From positions 25,032-89,031 of the forward strand of contig NZ_JACHOT010000011.1 of the NCBI RefSeq assembly GCF_014200015.1: DNA of 64,000 nucleotides. The letters run 5' to 3'. Origin of the DNA: Aminobacter niigataensis (GTDB lineage: Bacteria; Pseudomonadota; Alphaproteobacteria; Rhizobiales; Rhizobiaceae). Both the position numbers and the translations under genes were made by a program. The notes beneath the pieces were generated by a model. That model was given only the letters and a program-made list of their open reading frames with translations, was not told the origin of the DNA and made no database searches. Below, in pieces: positions 18,761 through 27,766 of the stretch; the stretch's first letter is position 1, and the number at the start of each line of letters is the position of its first letter.

Positions 18761-19932
18761 GCGACAACCTCGCGCGTGCCGGCACCAAGCCTGGCGAGAC
18801 CGAGCGCAATCGCACGATCCAGCGCCGCGATCTGGCGACGGTGGAAGTCGGTGCCGTCGACGTCGGCCACGCGCTGATCGACAGTTTGTTCGAGCGCCCT
18901 GGCGAAGGCTGCGGGATCATCAGTCATGATGCAGTTCCGAGGCTTATGGGCAATGCCGCGCAACGAATGCGCCGTCGCCACCGACGGCAGGCCGAGTTCA
19001 AAGGTCTCGATGGTCTTGAGCTGGACGCCGCTGCCGGAGGTGCTGACCAGCGGGATGACGGCGGCACTGCGCACGAAAGCCTGGGCATTGGGCACGCGGC
19101 CAACGAACTTGACGCCGGGATGCGGCGAGGAAACACCGGCCGGAACGCTGCCAGCGATGTGGATGCGGAAATCCGCGCGCAGATGCGGAACCACCTTGCC
19201 CAGGAACCAGTCGAGGCCGATGCGGTTTGGCTCCCAGGTCCAGGTGCCGATGAGAGCCGCGTCGCAATCGATCGGGCGCGTGCCGGGTGCGGACGGAAGT
19301 TCGGAACGGGTGACCAACGGCAGCGCAACCGAGCGTGTGTCGGAGGCGACGCCGAGTTCGGCCCGGTCCTCTTCGGCCAGCGTGAAGACGAAGCGCGCAT
19401 TGCGGCACAACCGCTTCTCGATCACCTCGAGCAGCCTCGCCTCGCGCCGGAACAGGGTGCGCTGGAAGGCACCCTTGGCGGCCAGCGAATTCTCCGCCGC
19501 CGAGCGGAACTCGACATTGTGCGCCACGAAGATCGACTGCTTGTCGCGAAAGACGTTTTCGAAAGCCGCGGCCATTTGAACGGAATTGAGGATGTAGCCG
19601 TCGAACGGCCCTGCAGCCTGGATCGCATCGCGCACCGTTTCCTCCGAGACCACGCGCAGCTTGGCCGACGCGAATGTCAGGCCGGAGGCAATAGCGCTCG
19701 CCAGCCATGCAAGCTTGCGCGGCAAGGGTGCAGTGTCGGTGCGCACGTCGAGCGAACCGAGCAGGACGGTATTTTCCGGATCGGACGGTGCCTTGCCCGG
19801 CCAACCGAAACCAAGCACGGTCACGCGCACGCCGTTGCGGCGCAACGCGTCGATGATCGCCTGGTTGGCGATCTCGTAGCCCGAGGAAAGTGCTCCGTCG
19901 GGCACGATCGATGTAGCAAACAGCAGATGCAT
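18757..19932 (-). CDS. GT4-type glycosyltransferase
   Basis: 391 residues from ATG 19932 (MHLLFATS), with AGGA about 10 nt upstream; a GTG seven codons earlier overlaps that site. Two Rossmann halves are visible. The C-terminal donor site includes GTWTWEPNRIGLDWFL, VKFVGRVPNAQAFVRSA, and the PLVSTSGSGVQLKTIETFELGLPSVA segment, where the glutamate pair of GT4 enzymes binds nucleotide sugar. It is first of the leftward trio GT4-WecG-DUF6492 and divergent from the GT2 gene. The sugar is unknown. Confidence 0.82.
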   Translation of the reverse strand: MHLLFATSIVPDGALSSGYEIANQAIIDALRRNGVRVTVLGFGWPGKAPSDPENTVLLGSLDVRTDTAPLPRKLAWLASAIASGLTFASAKLRVVSEETVRDAIQAAGPFDGYILNSVQMAAAFENVFRDKQSIFVAHNVEFRSAAENSLAAKGAFQRTLFRREARLLEVIEKRLCRNARFVFTLAEEDRAELGVASDTRSVALPLVTRSELPSAPGTRPIDCDAALIGTWTWEPNRIGLDWFLGKVVPHLRADFRIHIAGSVPAGVSSPHPGVKFVGRVPNAQAFVRSAAVIPLVSTSGSGVQLKTIETFELGLPSVATAHSLRGIAHKPRNCIMTDDPAAFARALEQTVDQRVADVDGTDFHRRQIAALDRAIALGLARLGAGTREVVA

Positions 19933-20102
19933 CACAACAGATTCCTGACCCACGGCTAACAGGCTGCGGTGAAGTCTTCATTAAGCAATCTGGCCGTTGT
20001 TGTGCAAACGCAACTGGCGGGAAGCCTCCGAGGCGCCATTATTTAACTCACCGTTATCGTGCCGATGCTAGGCAAGGACATCGTAAGAATCGGCGTTTTT
20101 CC

Positions 20103-21101
20103 ATGACCGTCCTGCCACCCCTCAAGTCCGTGACCATCGCCGGCCAGTCGCCTTCGCTGGCCAATGACGTCGTGGACGTGGTTGTGACGCTGCCGACCTT
20201 CCGCAGGCCGCAGCAATTGCTGGCGACGCTCGATTCGCTCGCCAGGCAACAGACGGCGCGCCGCTTTGCGATCATCGTCATGGAGAATGACGACGAGGGC
20301 CGCGAGGGCTTGAACGCGGCACTGCCGCTGTTTGAGAGCGGCAAGATGGCCGGCATGGTGATCATCGCCCATGAACGTGGCAATTGCAGCGCCTACAATG
20401 CCGGCTGGCACACCGCACTTCTGCACTTTCCGAATTTCACCCAGTTGCTGGTGATCGACGACGACGAACTGGCCGACCCCTTGTGGCTGGAAACCATGTG
20501 CAGCACGCAGTTGCGGCTCGACGCCGACATCGTCGGCGGGCCGCAGCTTCCTGTGTTTGCCAATCCGTCGCATCAAACATGGGCCAAGCATCCGGTGTTT
20601 GCGCCGCCCTACTCCAGCACCGGACCCGTCCGGGCGCTGTTTTCCTCTGGCAATCTGCTGCTCACCCGCAACGTGCTGCTGGCGATGGGGCCTCCGTTCC
20701 TCGATTTGCGCTTCAACTTCATGGGCGGCGGCGATTCGGATTTCCTCAGCCGGGCCGCGCGGCGCGGCTTCAGGCTCGCCTGGTGTGCCGAGGCCAAGCT
20801 GTTCGAGAACGTGCCGGCGCGGCGCGTCGAGGCCGACTGGATCCGGGCGCGCGGCCTGCGCAACGGCGTCATTTCCACGCTGGTCGCCAAGAAGCAGTAT
20901 TCCGGGGCGCCGCTCGCCAATACGCGGGTGTTCCTGAAGAGCCTGACGCTGCTGATCTTCTCGCCGTTGCGCGCACTTTTGCGGCTGATCTGGACCGGTT
21001 CGCCTTCGGTCGCCGCCTATACGATCCATGTCGCGCTGGGCCGCGTGCTCGCCGATTTCGGTTATGCCAATGAGCAATATCGGCAGCCTGAAAAGAACTG
21101 A
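20103..21101 (+). CDS. GT2-family glycosyltransferase
   Basis: 332 residues. The GT-A fold is clear: VVVTLPTFRRPQQLLATLDSL at the N-terminus, HERGNCSAYNAGW, then the metal site LVIDDDELADP near residue 120, and GGGDSDFLSRAARRGF as the catalytic-base region. A hydrophobic stretch near the C-terminus (VFLKSLTLLIFSPLRALLRL) may anchor it to the membrane. It overlaps the polymerase gene downstream by about 32 nt, so the two are coupled. It would extend the exopolysaccharide repeat. Confidence 0.85.
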   Translation: MTVLPPLKSVTIAGQSPSLANDVVDVVVTLPTFRRPQQLLATLDSLARQQTARRFAIIVMENDDEGREGLNAALPLFESGKMAGMVIIAHERGNCSAYNAGWHTALLHFPNFTQLLVIDDDELADPLWLETMCSTQLRLDADIVGGPQLPVFANPSHQTWAKHPVFAPPYSSTGPVRALFSSGNLLLTRNVLLAMGPPFLDLRFNFMGGGDSDFLSRAARRGFRLAWCAEAKLFENVPARRVEADWIRARGLRNGVISTLVAKKQYSGAPLANTRVFLKSLTLLIFSPLRALLRLIWTGSPSVAAYTIHVALGRVLADFGYANEQYRQPEKN

Positions 21102-22377
21102 TGCGGCGCCGCTGTCGGCAGCGTTCACCCGTTCGGGTGTCGCCACCGCCATCGCGACGGTGCTGCTGACCGTGGTGATCGTCTCGTTCCGCCCGTTCCA
21201 GCCAGCAGGCGCCGATGTCGCCGGCGGCGGCGACATCGTCAACCAGCTTGGCTTCGGCTCGCTCGGCGGACTGTCGATCTTCGCCCTGCTGACATTCGCC
21301 GCTCCCGACCGGCTGCGTGCGCTGGCGAGTATGCCTTGGGCGATCCTGCTCTGCTTCTTCATGATTTCGGTGGTGACCGCGACCGATCCCGGATCTGCGT
21401 TCCGTGCTGCGTCCTTCACCCTGATCGGCATCCTGGCCATGGCGACCGTGCTGGCGCTGCCGCGCAACGCCGATGCCTATTCGACGGTGCTCGCCGTATC
21501 GGGACTGGTCGTCGTCGGGCTCTGCTATGCCGGCGTGGTGCTCAACCCGGGCGTGGCGATCCACGGCGCCGACGGTGTCGAGCCCCAGCATGCCGGGCTG
21601 TGGCGCGGCGCGTTCTCGCACAAGAACATCGCCGCCCCGGTCATGGCCTGCTACAGCTTCGCCGGCATCTACCTCTTCCGGCGCGGCTGGCAATGGTCGG
21701 GCGCGATTTTGTTCGCCGCCGCCATGTTCTTCATGTTCCATACCGGCTCCAAGACCACGGCCGGCCTGGTGCCGCTGTCGATCATGGTGGTCATCCTGCC
21801 AGGCCTGATCGGCATGCGGGCGGGCGCGCCGGTGTTGTTTGCGATGGCCATTGTCGGCACGGCGCTCGCCACGCTGGGTATCGTCTTCATCGATCCGCTG
21901 AAGGATCTTGCCGCCTACTTCGTCCCCGACCTCACCTATACCGGCCGCACCACGCTGTGGGCCTATGCCGGCGAGATGCTGGCCAAGCACCCTTGGTTCG
22001 GCTACGGCTACGAAAGCTTCTGGGGCACGCCGCTGCTCACCGAAAGCGAGCGCGCCTTCGACCAGGACTGGGACATCCGCGCCATCGTGCACGGCCATAA
22101 CGGCTATCTCGACCTCGCGGTGCTGATGGGCATCCCAGCGCTTGTCACGGCGGTCTACGCTTTCCTGATCGCACCGCTGCGCGACTACATGCGCATTCCG
22201 CTGACCAAGGAGAATGTCTTCCTGGGCGACATGTTCATGATGGTGGTGCTGTTCACCGCGCTCAACGCCTTCCTCGAAAGCTTCTTCTTCCGCCGGGCCG
22301 ACCCGGTGTGGCTGTTCTTCGTCTTCGGCGTGCTGGGGCTGCGGCTGGTGTCACGCGTGGTGATCCGCAAAGCCTGA
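21070..22377 (+). CDS. O-antigen ligase/Wzy-like polysaccharide polymerase
   Basis: 435 residues from ATG 21070 (MSNIGSLKR); an ATG two codons earlier is equally possible. Both lie within the end of the GT2 gene. About 10-11 membrane segments are present, with the large periplasmic loop of the Wzy_C/O-antigen ligase family before the last ones (GRTTLWAYAGEMLAKHPWFGYGYESF, then the conserved VHGHNGYLDLAV histidine motif). ExoQ of rhizobia is this type. It would polymerise flipped repeat units with the Wzz protein. Confidence 0.82.
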   Translation: MSNIGSLKRTDAAPLSAAFTRSGVATAIATVLLTVVIVSFRPFQPAGADVAGGGDIVNQLGFGSLGGLSIFALLTFAAPDRLRALASMPWAILLCFFMISVVTATDPGSAFRAASFTLIGILAMATVLALPRNADAYSTVLAVSGLVVVGLCYAGVVLNPGVAIHGADGVEPQHAGLWRGAFSHKNIAAPVMACYSFAGIYLFRRGWQWSGAILFAAAMFFMFHTGSKTTAGLVPLSIMVVILPGLIGMRAGAPVLFAMAIVGTALATLGIVFIDPLKDLAAYFVPDLTYTGRTTLWAYAGEMLAKHPWFGYGYESFWGTPLLTESERAFDQDWDIRAIVHGHNGYLDLAVLMGIPALVTAVYAFLIAPLRDYMRIPLTKENVFLGDMFMMVVLFTALNAFLESFFFRRADPVWLFFVFGVLGLRLVSRVVIRKA

Positions 22378-22422
22378 TCCTGAGCTCTTGATCCCACCCG
22401 GCACGCACGACATTCTGGCGCC

Positions 22423-23538
22423 ATGGCCACCGCTGTTTCCAGACGCCAGCTGCTCGCCGGGTCGCTCGGTATCGGCATCTTGCCGCTGCTGCGGACCTTG
22501 CCGGTGCGAAGTGCCGCATGGCCGAAGGCCGACGCGACCTTCCTGTTTGCTGCAGACATCCATGCCTGCCGCATGGCAAGCGGGCTCAGTCCGAACTGCC
22601 AGACCGAAGGCAAGACGGACGAGAACCTGCGTCGGCACATCGCGGCCCTGAACGAGGTCGCAAAACTGGAGTGGCCCAGCGAAATCAGTGGCGTGTCGTC
22701 GGGCCTTGCCAGCGCCGGCACACGAATCGGCCGTCCGCTCGGCCTGGTCATCGGCGGCGACATGACCGACGACGGCGGTGGGCAGGTGACGCTGCCGCAC
22801 GAGGGCACCCAGCTCTTGCAGTTCAGCCATCGCTACCAGGAAGGAAACGACCCCGACCGCGTGCATGTGCCGGTCTATGTCGGGCTCGGCAATCACGACC
22901 TCGATCAGGATGGGCCGCCGCAGCATGTCGACTGGTACCGGCGCGAGCTACGCGACTATGTCGAGATCAACCACCGGCCAAGCGTGTTCTTCAAGCCACC
23001 GGTCCCGGCCACCAACTATGACGCGCCGTCCGACTGCTACTCCTGGGACTGGGGCGGGCTGCATCTCGTCCAGACGCACAGATTTGCCGGCGACACGGCC
23101 AAGGACGCGCCGAGCGCGCTCGGCTGGCTGAAGCGGGACCTCAAGACCTTTGCCGGCGACGGCAGGCCGGTGATCCTGTTCCAGCACTATGGCTGGGACC
23201 AGTTCTCGATCGAAAGATGGGACCCCGGTGCCCGCCAGTTCAACGACACCGGCAGCGGCAAGCCGCACTGGTGGAGCGACGACGACCGGCGCGCGCTGCT
23301 GGCTGCCATCGACGGAGCGAACGTGATCGCCGTCTTCCACGGCCACCAGCATGAGACGCCAATGATCTACAGGCGCGACGGGCTGGACCTTTTCAAGCCG
23401 AAAGCCGGTTTCATGGGTGGCTTCGCGGTCGTCCGGGTGACCGACGGCTTCATGGATGTCGTGCTGGGGGAAGCCGGGGCGCGCGGCAGCGTCACCTTCA
23501 CCAACGCCTTCGGCAAGAGACTGGACGACACACGCTGA
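22423..23538 (+). CDS. Tat-exported calcineurin-like metallophosphoesterase
   Basis: 371 residues. The N-terminus carries a twin-arginine signal (SRRQLLAGSLGIGILPLL). The two-metal phosphoesterase motifs follow in order: FAADIHA near 46, GGDMTDD near 112, GLGNHDLDQ near 152, FQHYGWD near 250 and FHGHQHE near 308. All metal ligands are present. It begins 45 nt after the polymerase gene on the same strand, so it may belong to the exopolysaccharide operon and act in the periplasm on a phosphorylated lipid or sugar, which is inference. Confidence 0.82.
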   Translation: MATAVSRRQLLAGSLGIGILPLLRTLPVRSAAWPKADATFLFAADIHACRMASGLSPNCQTEGKTDENLRRHIAALNEVAKLEWPSEISGVSSGLASAGTRIGRPLGLVIGGDMTDDGGGQVTLPHEGTQLLQFSHRYQEGNDPDRVHVPVYVGLGNHDLDQDGPPQHVDWYRRELRDYVEINHRPSVFFKPPVPATNYDAPSDCYSWDWGGLHLVQTHRFAGDTAKDAPSALGWLKRDLKTFAGDGRPVILFQHYGWDQFSIERWDPGARQFNDTGSGKPHWWSDDDRRALLAAIDGANVIAVFHGHQHETPMIYRRDGLDLFKPKAGFMGGFAVVRVTDGFMDVVLGEAGARGSVTFTNAFGKRLDDTR

Positions 23539-23604
23539 AGTGGCGTTTCCGCCCTTCCGCATGGCTGCAAGACGGTCTATGTCAGGATGTTCGGAGGGCT
23601 TTGA

Positions 23605-24420
23605 ATGACCATCAGACTGATCCTCGCAGGTTGCGGCAACATGGGCTACGCCATGCTCACGGGCTGGCTGAAATCGGGCAAGCTCGCGCCAGCTGAGACA
23701 TTCGTCGTCGAGCCAAACGCCGAACTGCGCGCCCGCGCCGCCGAGCTCGGCAGCCGCGTCGCCTCGGAAGTTGGCGGCATCCCGGCCGATGCCGATCCCG
23801 AAATCATCGTCATTGCGGTCAAGCCGCAGGTCATTCGCGAGGTCACTGCCGGCTACCGCCGCTTCGGCAACGGCCGTGCGACCTTCGTCAGTGTCGCTGC
23901 AGGCACATCGGTCGCCACCTTCAGCAACATCCTCGGTGTACGGACGCCGATCGCGCGCTGCATGCCCAACACGCCCGCCGCCATCGGCAAGGGCATGATG
24001 GTGGTCTATTCCAACGACCACGTCACGGACGCCACAAAGGCGCGGGTCGCGGACCTGCTGTCGGCCAGCGGCGAAGTCGCGACGATCGCCGACGAAGGCC
24101 TGATGGACGCGGTCACCGCCGTCTCCGGCTCGGGACCGGCCTACATCTTCCACTTCATCGAATGCCTGACGGCAGCGGCCGAGAATGCCGGACTGGCGCC
24201 GAAGACGGCGTCGCTTCTGGCGATGCAGACGGTCTATGGCGCTGCCAGCCTGGCCGCCGAAAGCCGCGAGGACCCGGCCGTGCTGCGCCGCCAGGTGACC
24301 AGCCCCAACGGTACGACTGCGGCAGCGCTCGGTGTGCTGATGGGCGAGGATCGTCTCAAGAACCTGCTCACCGAAGCCGTCGAGGCGGCCCGGCTGCGCT
24401 CGGTCGAACTCGGGAAATAG
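23605..24420 (+). CDS. proC: pyrroline-5-carboxylate reductase
   Basis: 271 residues with an N-terminal Rossmann fold starting LAGCGNMGYAML, the IIVIAVKPQ strand, MPNTPAAIGKG, and the C-terminal signature AVTAVSGSGPAYIFHFIE plus QVTSPNGTTAAAL. It reduces 1-pyrroline-5-carboxylate to L-proline with NAD(P)H, the last step of proline synthesis. GGAGGG lies a few bases before ATG. Its stop abuts the stop of convergent modE with no bases between. Confidence 0.95.
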   Translation: MTIRLILAGCGNMGYAMLTGWLKSGKLAPAETFVVEPNAELRARAAELGSRVASEVGGIPADADPEIIVIAVKPQVIREVTAGYRRFGNGRATFVSVAAGTSVATFSNILGVRTPIARCMPNTPAAIGKGMMVVYSNDHVTDATKARVADLLSASGEVATIADEGLMDAVTAVSGSGPAYIFHFIECLTAAAENAGLAPKTASLLAMQTVYGAASLAAESREDPAVLRRQVTSPNGTTAAALGVLMGEDRLKNLLTEAVEAARLRSVELGK

Positions 24421-24762
24421 CTACTTCGTATCGGCTTCGGCCTGCAGCGCCTTGATATGGGGCGCGGCCGCCTCGTAGACGGCGCGCTCCATGTCGCGGA
24501 ACTGGCGGATGACCTGCTCGCCGACCTCCGTGAGCTCGGCGCCGCCACCGTGCTTGCCGCCGGTCTTGGCCGCGACCAGCGGCTTGCCGAACATGTCCTT
24601 CATCTCTTCGACAAGATCCCAGGCGCGCTTGTAGGACATTTCCATGGCCCGCGCCGCCGCCGAGATCGAGCCGGTGGCTGCAATCTGTTCGAGAAGCTCG
24701 ATCTTGCCCGGACCCAGACGGCCCTTCGGATCGAGATAGAGGCGCAGGGTCAGGGACGGCAT
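24421..24762 (-). CDS. modE: ModE-family regulator, DNA-binding domain only
   Basis: 113 residues matching the N-terminal winged helix of ModE: LDPKGRLGPGKIELLEQIAATGSISAAARAMEMSYKRAWDLVEEM, then the GGKHGGGAELTEVGEQVIRQF wing. The two molybdate-binding TOBE (Mop) domains of full-length ModE (about 260 aa) are absent. It must either work without a built-in sensor or use separate Mop proteins. It lies 15 nt after modC on the same strand, so it is the last gene of modABC-modE. The palindrome upstream of modA is its likely target. Confidence 0.85.
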   Translation of the reverse strand: MPSLTLRLYLDPKGRLGPGKIELLEQIAATGSISAAARAMEMSYKRAWDLVEEMKDMFGKPLVAAKTGGKHGGGAELTEVGEQVIRQFRDMERAVYEAAAPHIKALQAEADTK

Positions 24763-24777
24763 CGGCTACTCCAGTCT

Positions 24778-25890
24778 TCAGCTGGTTAGCACAAGCGGCG
24801 CCCCCGGAGAAAGATTGGCGCGATCGAAGGCAACAGTCTTGATGACCGCAAAAACGTCGCGCCCGACAGTCAGCTGCAGCGTTTCGAGCGACTGGCGCGT
24901 GATACGCGAGACGAGCATGTCGCCATGGCAGTCGAGGCGAAGGTCGACCTGCGCGCCGTTGACTTTGCCGATATCAACGATCCTGCTCGGCAGGATGTTG
25001 AGCGCACTGAGGCCCTGGGGCCGCTCGGTGGCGATCATGACGTCGCGCGCCCGAACCCGGACACGCACGACAGCGCCTTCAGGCAGGGCGACACGAGGCA
25101 CGCGCATCTCGCCGGCGGCAGCGCCAAGCACGGTCATGCCGAAGCCTTCGTCGTGACGCAGCACCTTCATGTCGAGCACGGCACCGCCCTCGCCCACTTC
25201 CTCCGGTGGCAACAGGTCGAGCCTTTGCATGATCTCGGTCGTCGGACCCGAAGCTGCGACCTTGCCCTCGGCCATGACGACGACGTCGGTGGCGAGGCGG
25301 GCGACCTCGGCAATCGAATGGCTGACATAGACGATCGGGATCCTGGTCTCGTCGCGCAGGCGTTCGAGATAGGGCATGATCTCTGCCTTGCGGGCATCGT
25401 CAAGCGAGGCCAGCGGCTCATCCATGAGCAGCAGCCGAGGGCTTGCCAGCAGCGCCCGGCCGATGGCGACACGCTGCTTTTCTCCACCGGACAACAAAGC
25501 TGGACGCCGGCCCAGCAGGTGGCCGATGCCGAGCATCTCGACCACGCGGTCGAATTCGGCGTAGCGCTCGCCTTGCGGCGTGAACCAGCGGCCATAGCGC
25601 AGGTTCGAGCGTACCGTCAGATGCGGGAACAGCCTGGCATCCTGGAAGACGAAACCGACGCGGCGCCTGTACGCGGGCACGAAACGGCGGTTTGCGGTGT
25701 CGACCAGCGTCCGGTCGCCGATGACGATGCGGCCGGCGTCGGGGCGTATCAGCCCGGCGATGATGTTGATGAGCGAGGTCTTGCCCGAACCCGAAGGTCC
25801 GAACAGTGCCGTCAGGTGACCGGCGCTCTCGAAGCTGGTTTCGAGGTCGAGCGCGCCGAGGCGGTGGTGGACAGCGACGGAGAGCGTCAT
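24778..25890 (-). CDS. modC: molybdenum ABC transporter ATP-binding protein
   Basis: 370 residues from ATG 25890, which overlaps the modB stop by 4 nt; the open frame extends far upstream but only in the modB shadow. Walker A is FGPSGSGKTSL, signature LLSGGEKQRVAIGRALL, Walker B LLLMDEPLASLD. The C-terminal 140 residues form a TOBE/Mop domain (ALNILPSRIVDIGKVNGAQVDLRLDC...VSRITRQSLETLQL), the ModC hallmark that binds oxyanion and regulates the pump. It energises molybdate import with ModA and ModB. Confidence 0.95.
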   Translation of the reverse strand: MTLSVAVHHRLGALDLETSFESAGHLTALFGPSGSGKTSLINIIAGLIRPDAGRIVIGDRTLVDTANRRFVPAYRRRVGFVFQDARLFPHLTVRSNLRYGRWFTPQGERYAEFDRVVEMLGIGHLLGRRPALLSGGEKQRVAIGRALLASPRLLLMDEPLASLDDARKAEIMPYLERLRDETRIPIVYVSHSIAEVARLATDVVVMAEGKVAASGPTTEIMQRLDLLPPEEVGEGGAVLDMKVLRHDEGFGMTVLGAAAGEMRVPRVALPEGAVVRVRVRARDVMIATERPQGLSALNILPSRIVDIGKVNGAQVDLRLDCHGDMLVSRITRQSLETLQLTVGRDVFAVIKTVAFDRANLSPGAPLVLTS

Positions 25891-26582
25891 CCGATATCCA
25901 AGCGTTGGCCAATGCGGCGAGCAAACATCTCGGACACCACAAGCGCTGCCATCGAGATGGCGATGGAGATCAGCGTCAGCCGCATGGCTCCGGCATCGCC
26001 GCCCGGCACCTGGGTGAAGGTGTAGATCGCCGACGGCAATGTCTGGGTTTCTCCGGGAATGTTCGAGACGAAGGTGATGGTGGCGCCGAACTCGCCCATC
26101 GCCTTGGCGAAGGAGAGGATCATGCCGGCAACGATGCCGGGTAGGATCAGTGGAAGCGTCACCGTCAGAAACACCCACAAGGGGCTTGCCCCGAGCGTGC
26201 CGGCAGCCGCTTCGAGCCGCCGGTCGACCGCCTCGATGGAGAGCCTTATGGCGCGTACCATCAGCGGAAAGCCCATGACCGCGCAGGCAAGGGCGGCACC
26301 CGTCCAGCGGAACGAGAAGACGATGCCGAAATACTCGTCGAGAAACGAGCCGATCGGGCCGCGGCGACCGAAGCTCAGCAGCAGCAGGTAGCCGGTGACG
26401 ACAGGCGGCAGGATCAGCGGCAAATGGACGACCCCGTTGAGCAGCGACTTGCCCCAGAATTTCCCACGCGCCAGCAGCAAAGCAATGGCGATGCCGAAAG
26501 GCAGGCTGGCAGCCATCGCCCACAGCCCGACCTTGATCGACAGGCGGACCGCATTCCATTCGTCAGGAGTGAGGTCCAGCAT
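25887..26582 (-). CDS. modB: molybdate ABC transporter permease
   Basis: 231 residues with five to six membrane helices. The EAA loop that docks on ModC is visible (DRRLEAAAGTLGASPLWVFLTVTLPLILPGIVAG, about 145-180). N-terminal LTPDEWNAVRLSIKVGLWAMAASLPFGIAIALLLAR and LPLILPPVVTGYLLLL are typical ModB stretches. It overlaps modC by 4 nt. About 100 nt with a strong hairpin separate it from modA, so modBC may be expressed below modA. Confidence 0.95.
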   Translation of the reverse strand: MLDLTPDEWNAVRLSIKVGLWAMAASLPFGIAIALLLARGKFWGKSLLNGVVHLPLILPPVVTGYLLLLSFGRRGPIGSFLDEYFGIVFSFRWTGAALACAVMGFPLMVRAIRLSIEAVDRRLEAAAGTLGASPLWVFLTVTLPLILPGIVAGMILSFAKAMGEFGATITFVSNIPGETQTLPSAIYTFTQVPGGDAGAMRLTLISIAISMAALVVSEMFARRIGQRLDIG

Positions 26583-26609
26583 TGCCTAGTCGCATTCCCT
26601 CAAAAAGCC

Positions 26610-26638
26610 TGTCCCACCCCGCCGTGCGGGATGGGACA
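26610..26638 (-). terminator. intrinsic terminator or attenuator between modA and modB
   Basis: TGTCCCACCCCGC (26610-26622) and GCGGGATGGGACA (26626-26638) pair at 12 of 13 positions with a 3-nt loop. On the minus strand the stem is followed by GGCTTTTT. It sits between modA and modB in one transcription direction, so it would stop part of the transcripts and give more binding protein than permease. Confidence 0.65.
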
Positions 26639-26684
26639 CAGATTGTCGTTGCGGCAAGAATACCGGAGAGCGGTAAACCACTCC

Positions 26685-27491
26685 CTAGTTGGACACCACC
26701 GGCGCAAGCATGGTGAAGCCCTGGGCCTCGAACAGTTCCTTGGCCTTGGCGGACTGAAGATATTTCACGTAAGCAGCAGCGTCCGCGCTCTTCGAGTCCG
26801 CCGTCACGCCGACCGGATAGACGATGGGAGGATGCGAGTCTTCCGGGAACACACCAACGACCTTGACGCCGGGTTCTGCAGTCGCGTCGGTCTGGTAGAC
26901 GATGCCGAGCGGGGCTTCACCCGTCGACACGAGCTTGAGGGCGGCACGCACGTTTTCTGCCTGGGCGATCTTGCCCTCGACCGACGACCAGACACCGAGC
27001 TTTTCGAGCGCGGCCTTGCCATACTTGCCGGCGGGCACCGCCTTGACGTCGCCCATGGCGAGACGGCCGTCGCCAAGCAGAGCGGCAAGGTCGAAATTCG
27101 CAGCGATGTCGGCCTTGGCGGCGGAATCCTTCGGCGCAACCAGCACGATGCGGTTGCCGAGCAGCTTGACGTCCGAGCCGTCCTTGATCAGCTTCTTGTC
27201 GGCAAGATACTTCATCCAGTCGAGATCGGCCGAGATGAACACGTCGGCGGGTGCGCCTTCCTCGATCTGCTTGGCGAGGGCCGAGCTCGCGGCGTAGGAC
27301 GCGGTCGCGGATTTGCCGCTCTCGGCCTTCCAGGCGGCGTCGACGGCATCGAGTGCGTTCTTGAGGCTGGCGGCGGCGAACACGACCACGTCGCCATCGG
27401 CGCGCGCCGAAGGCAGGCCGAACGAGAGCATCGCCGCCAAGCCGCCCGCAGCGGCCACAAGCCGCAACCCAAATCCCCTACGCGTGAACAT
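26685..27491 (-). CDS. modA: molybdate-binding periplasmic protein
   Basis: 268 residues from ATG 27491, which has GGAGGA at proper distance; an ATG two codons earlier touches that site and is less likely. The N-terminus is a signal peptide (MFTRRGFGLRLVAAAGGLAAML...SARA) with a twin-arginine-like TRRGFG. The mature protein begins DGDVVVFAAASLKNALD, the ModA oxyanion-loop motif, and carries VFISADLDWMKYL and GEAPLGIVYQTDA, also typical. It delivers molybdate to ModBC. Confidence 0.95.
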   Translation of the reverse strand: MFTRRGFGLRLVAAAGGLAAMLSFGLPSARADGDVVVFAAASLKNALDAVDAAWKAESGKSATASYAASSALAKQIEEGAPADVFISADLDWMKYLADKKLIKDGSDVKLLGNRIVLVAPKDSAAKADIAANFDLAALLGDGRLAMGDVKAVPAGKYGKAALEKLGVWSSVEGKIAQAENVRAALKLVSTGEAPLGIVYQTDATAEPGVKVVGVFPEDSHPPIVYPVGVTADSKSADAAAYVKYLQSAKAKELFEAQGFTMLAPVVSN

Positions 27492-27536
27492 CGTCATTCC
27501 TCCATGATTGACCAGGCCGCAGCCCGGCTGCGGATT

Positions 27537-27560
27537 CGTTATATTCATACGAATATAGCA
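27537..27560. promoter_or_regulatory. Mo-box-like palindrome upstream of modA
   Basis: TATATTC and GAATATA form 7-bp perfect arms around ATAC; read more widely it is GTTATAT, 8 nt, ATATAGC. This resembles the ModE-binding Mo-box (GTTATAT-N-ATATAAC type). It lies about 46-70 nt before modA, and a ModE-like protein is encoded at the end of the same operon, so repression by molybdate status is likely. Confidence 0.65.
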
Positions 27561-27766
27561 CTCCCCGCACAACCACCCATCCGGGTGGTTTTCGGCAAAA
27601 CTGTTGCCGGATTTTGGGAGGTTGCGTGATTGGACTTGCAGTCCGGGGGAGACTGGCCCGTCCGTTCATGGCATATGTCTCGCTCTCACCTTGGGGCATG
27701 CAGACGTGGCACCTTGTGTCCGGCGACACCCTGTCCATTCAGCCACGCCAACACGAGTTCCCCGAA

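Noticed and set aside
17106..18920. A 604-aa protein covering the WecG and DUF6492 genes
   Set aside because: The upstream 313 codons are a shadow of the WecG gene; the DUF6492-like protein starts at 17981, after the WecG stop.
24778..26559. A 593-aa fusion of modB-region sequence with modC
   Set aside because: The first 220 codons are out-of-frame shadow of modB; modC starts at 25890 inside the modB stop.
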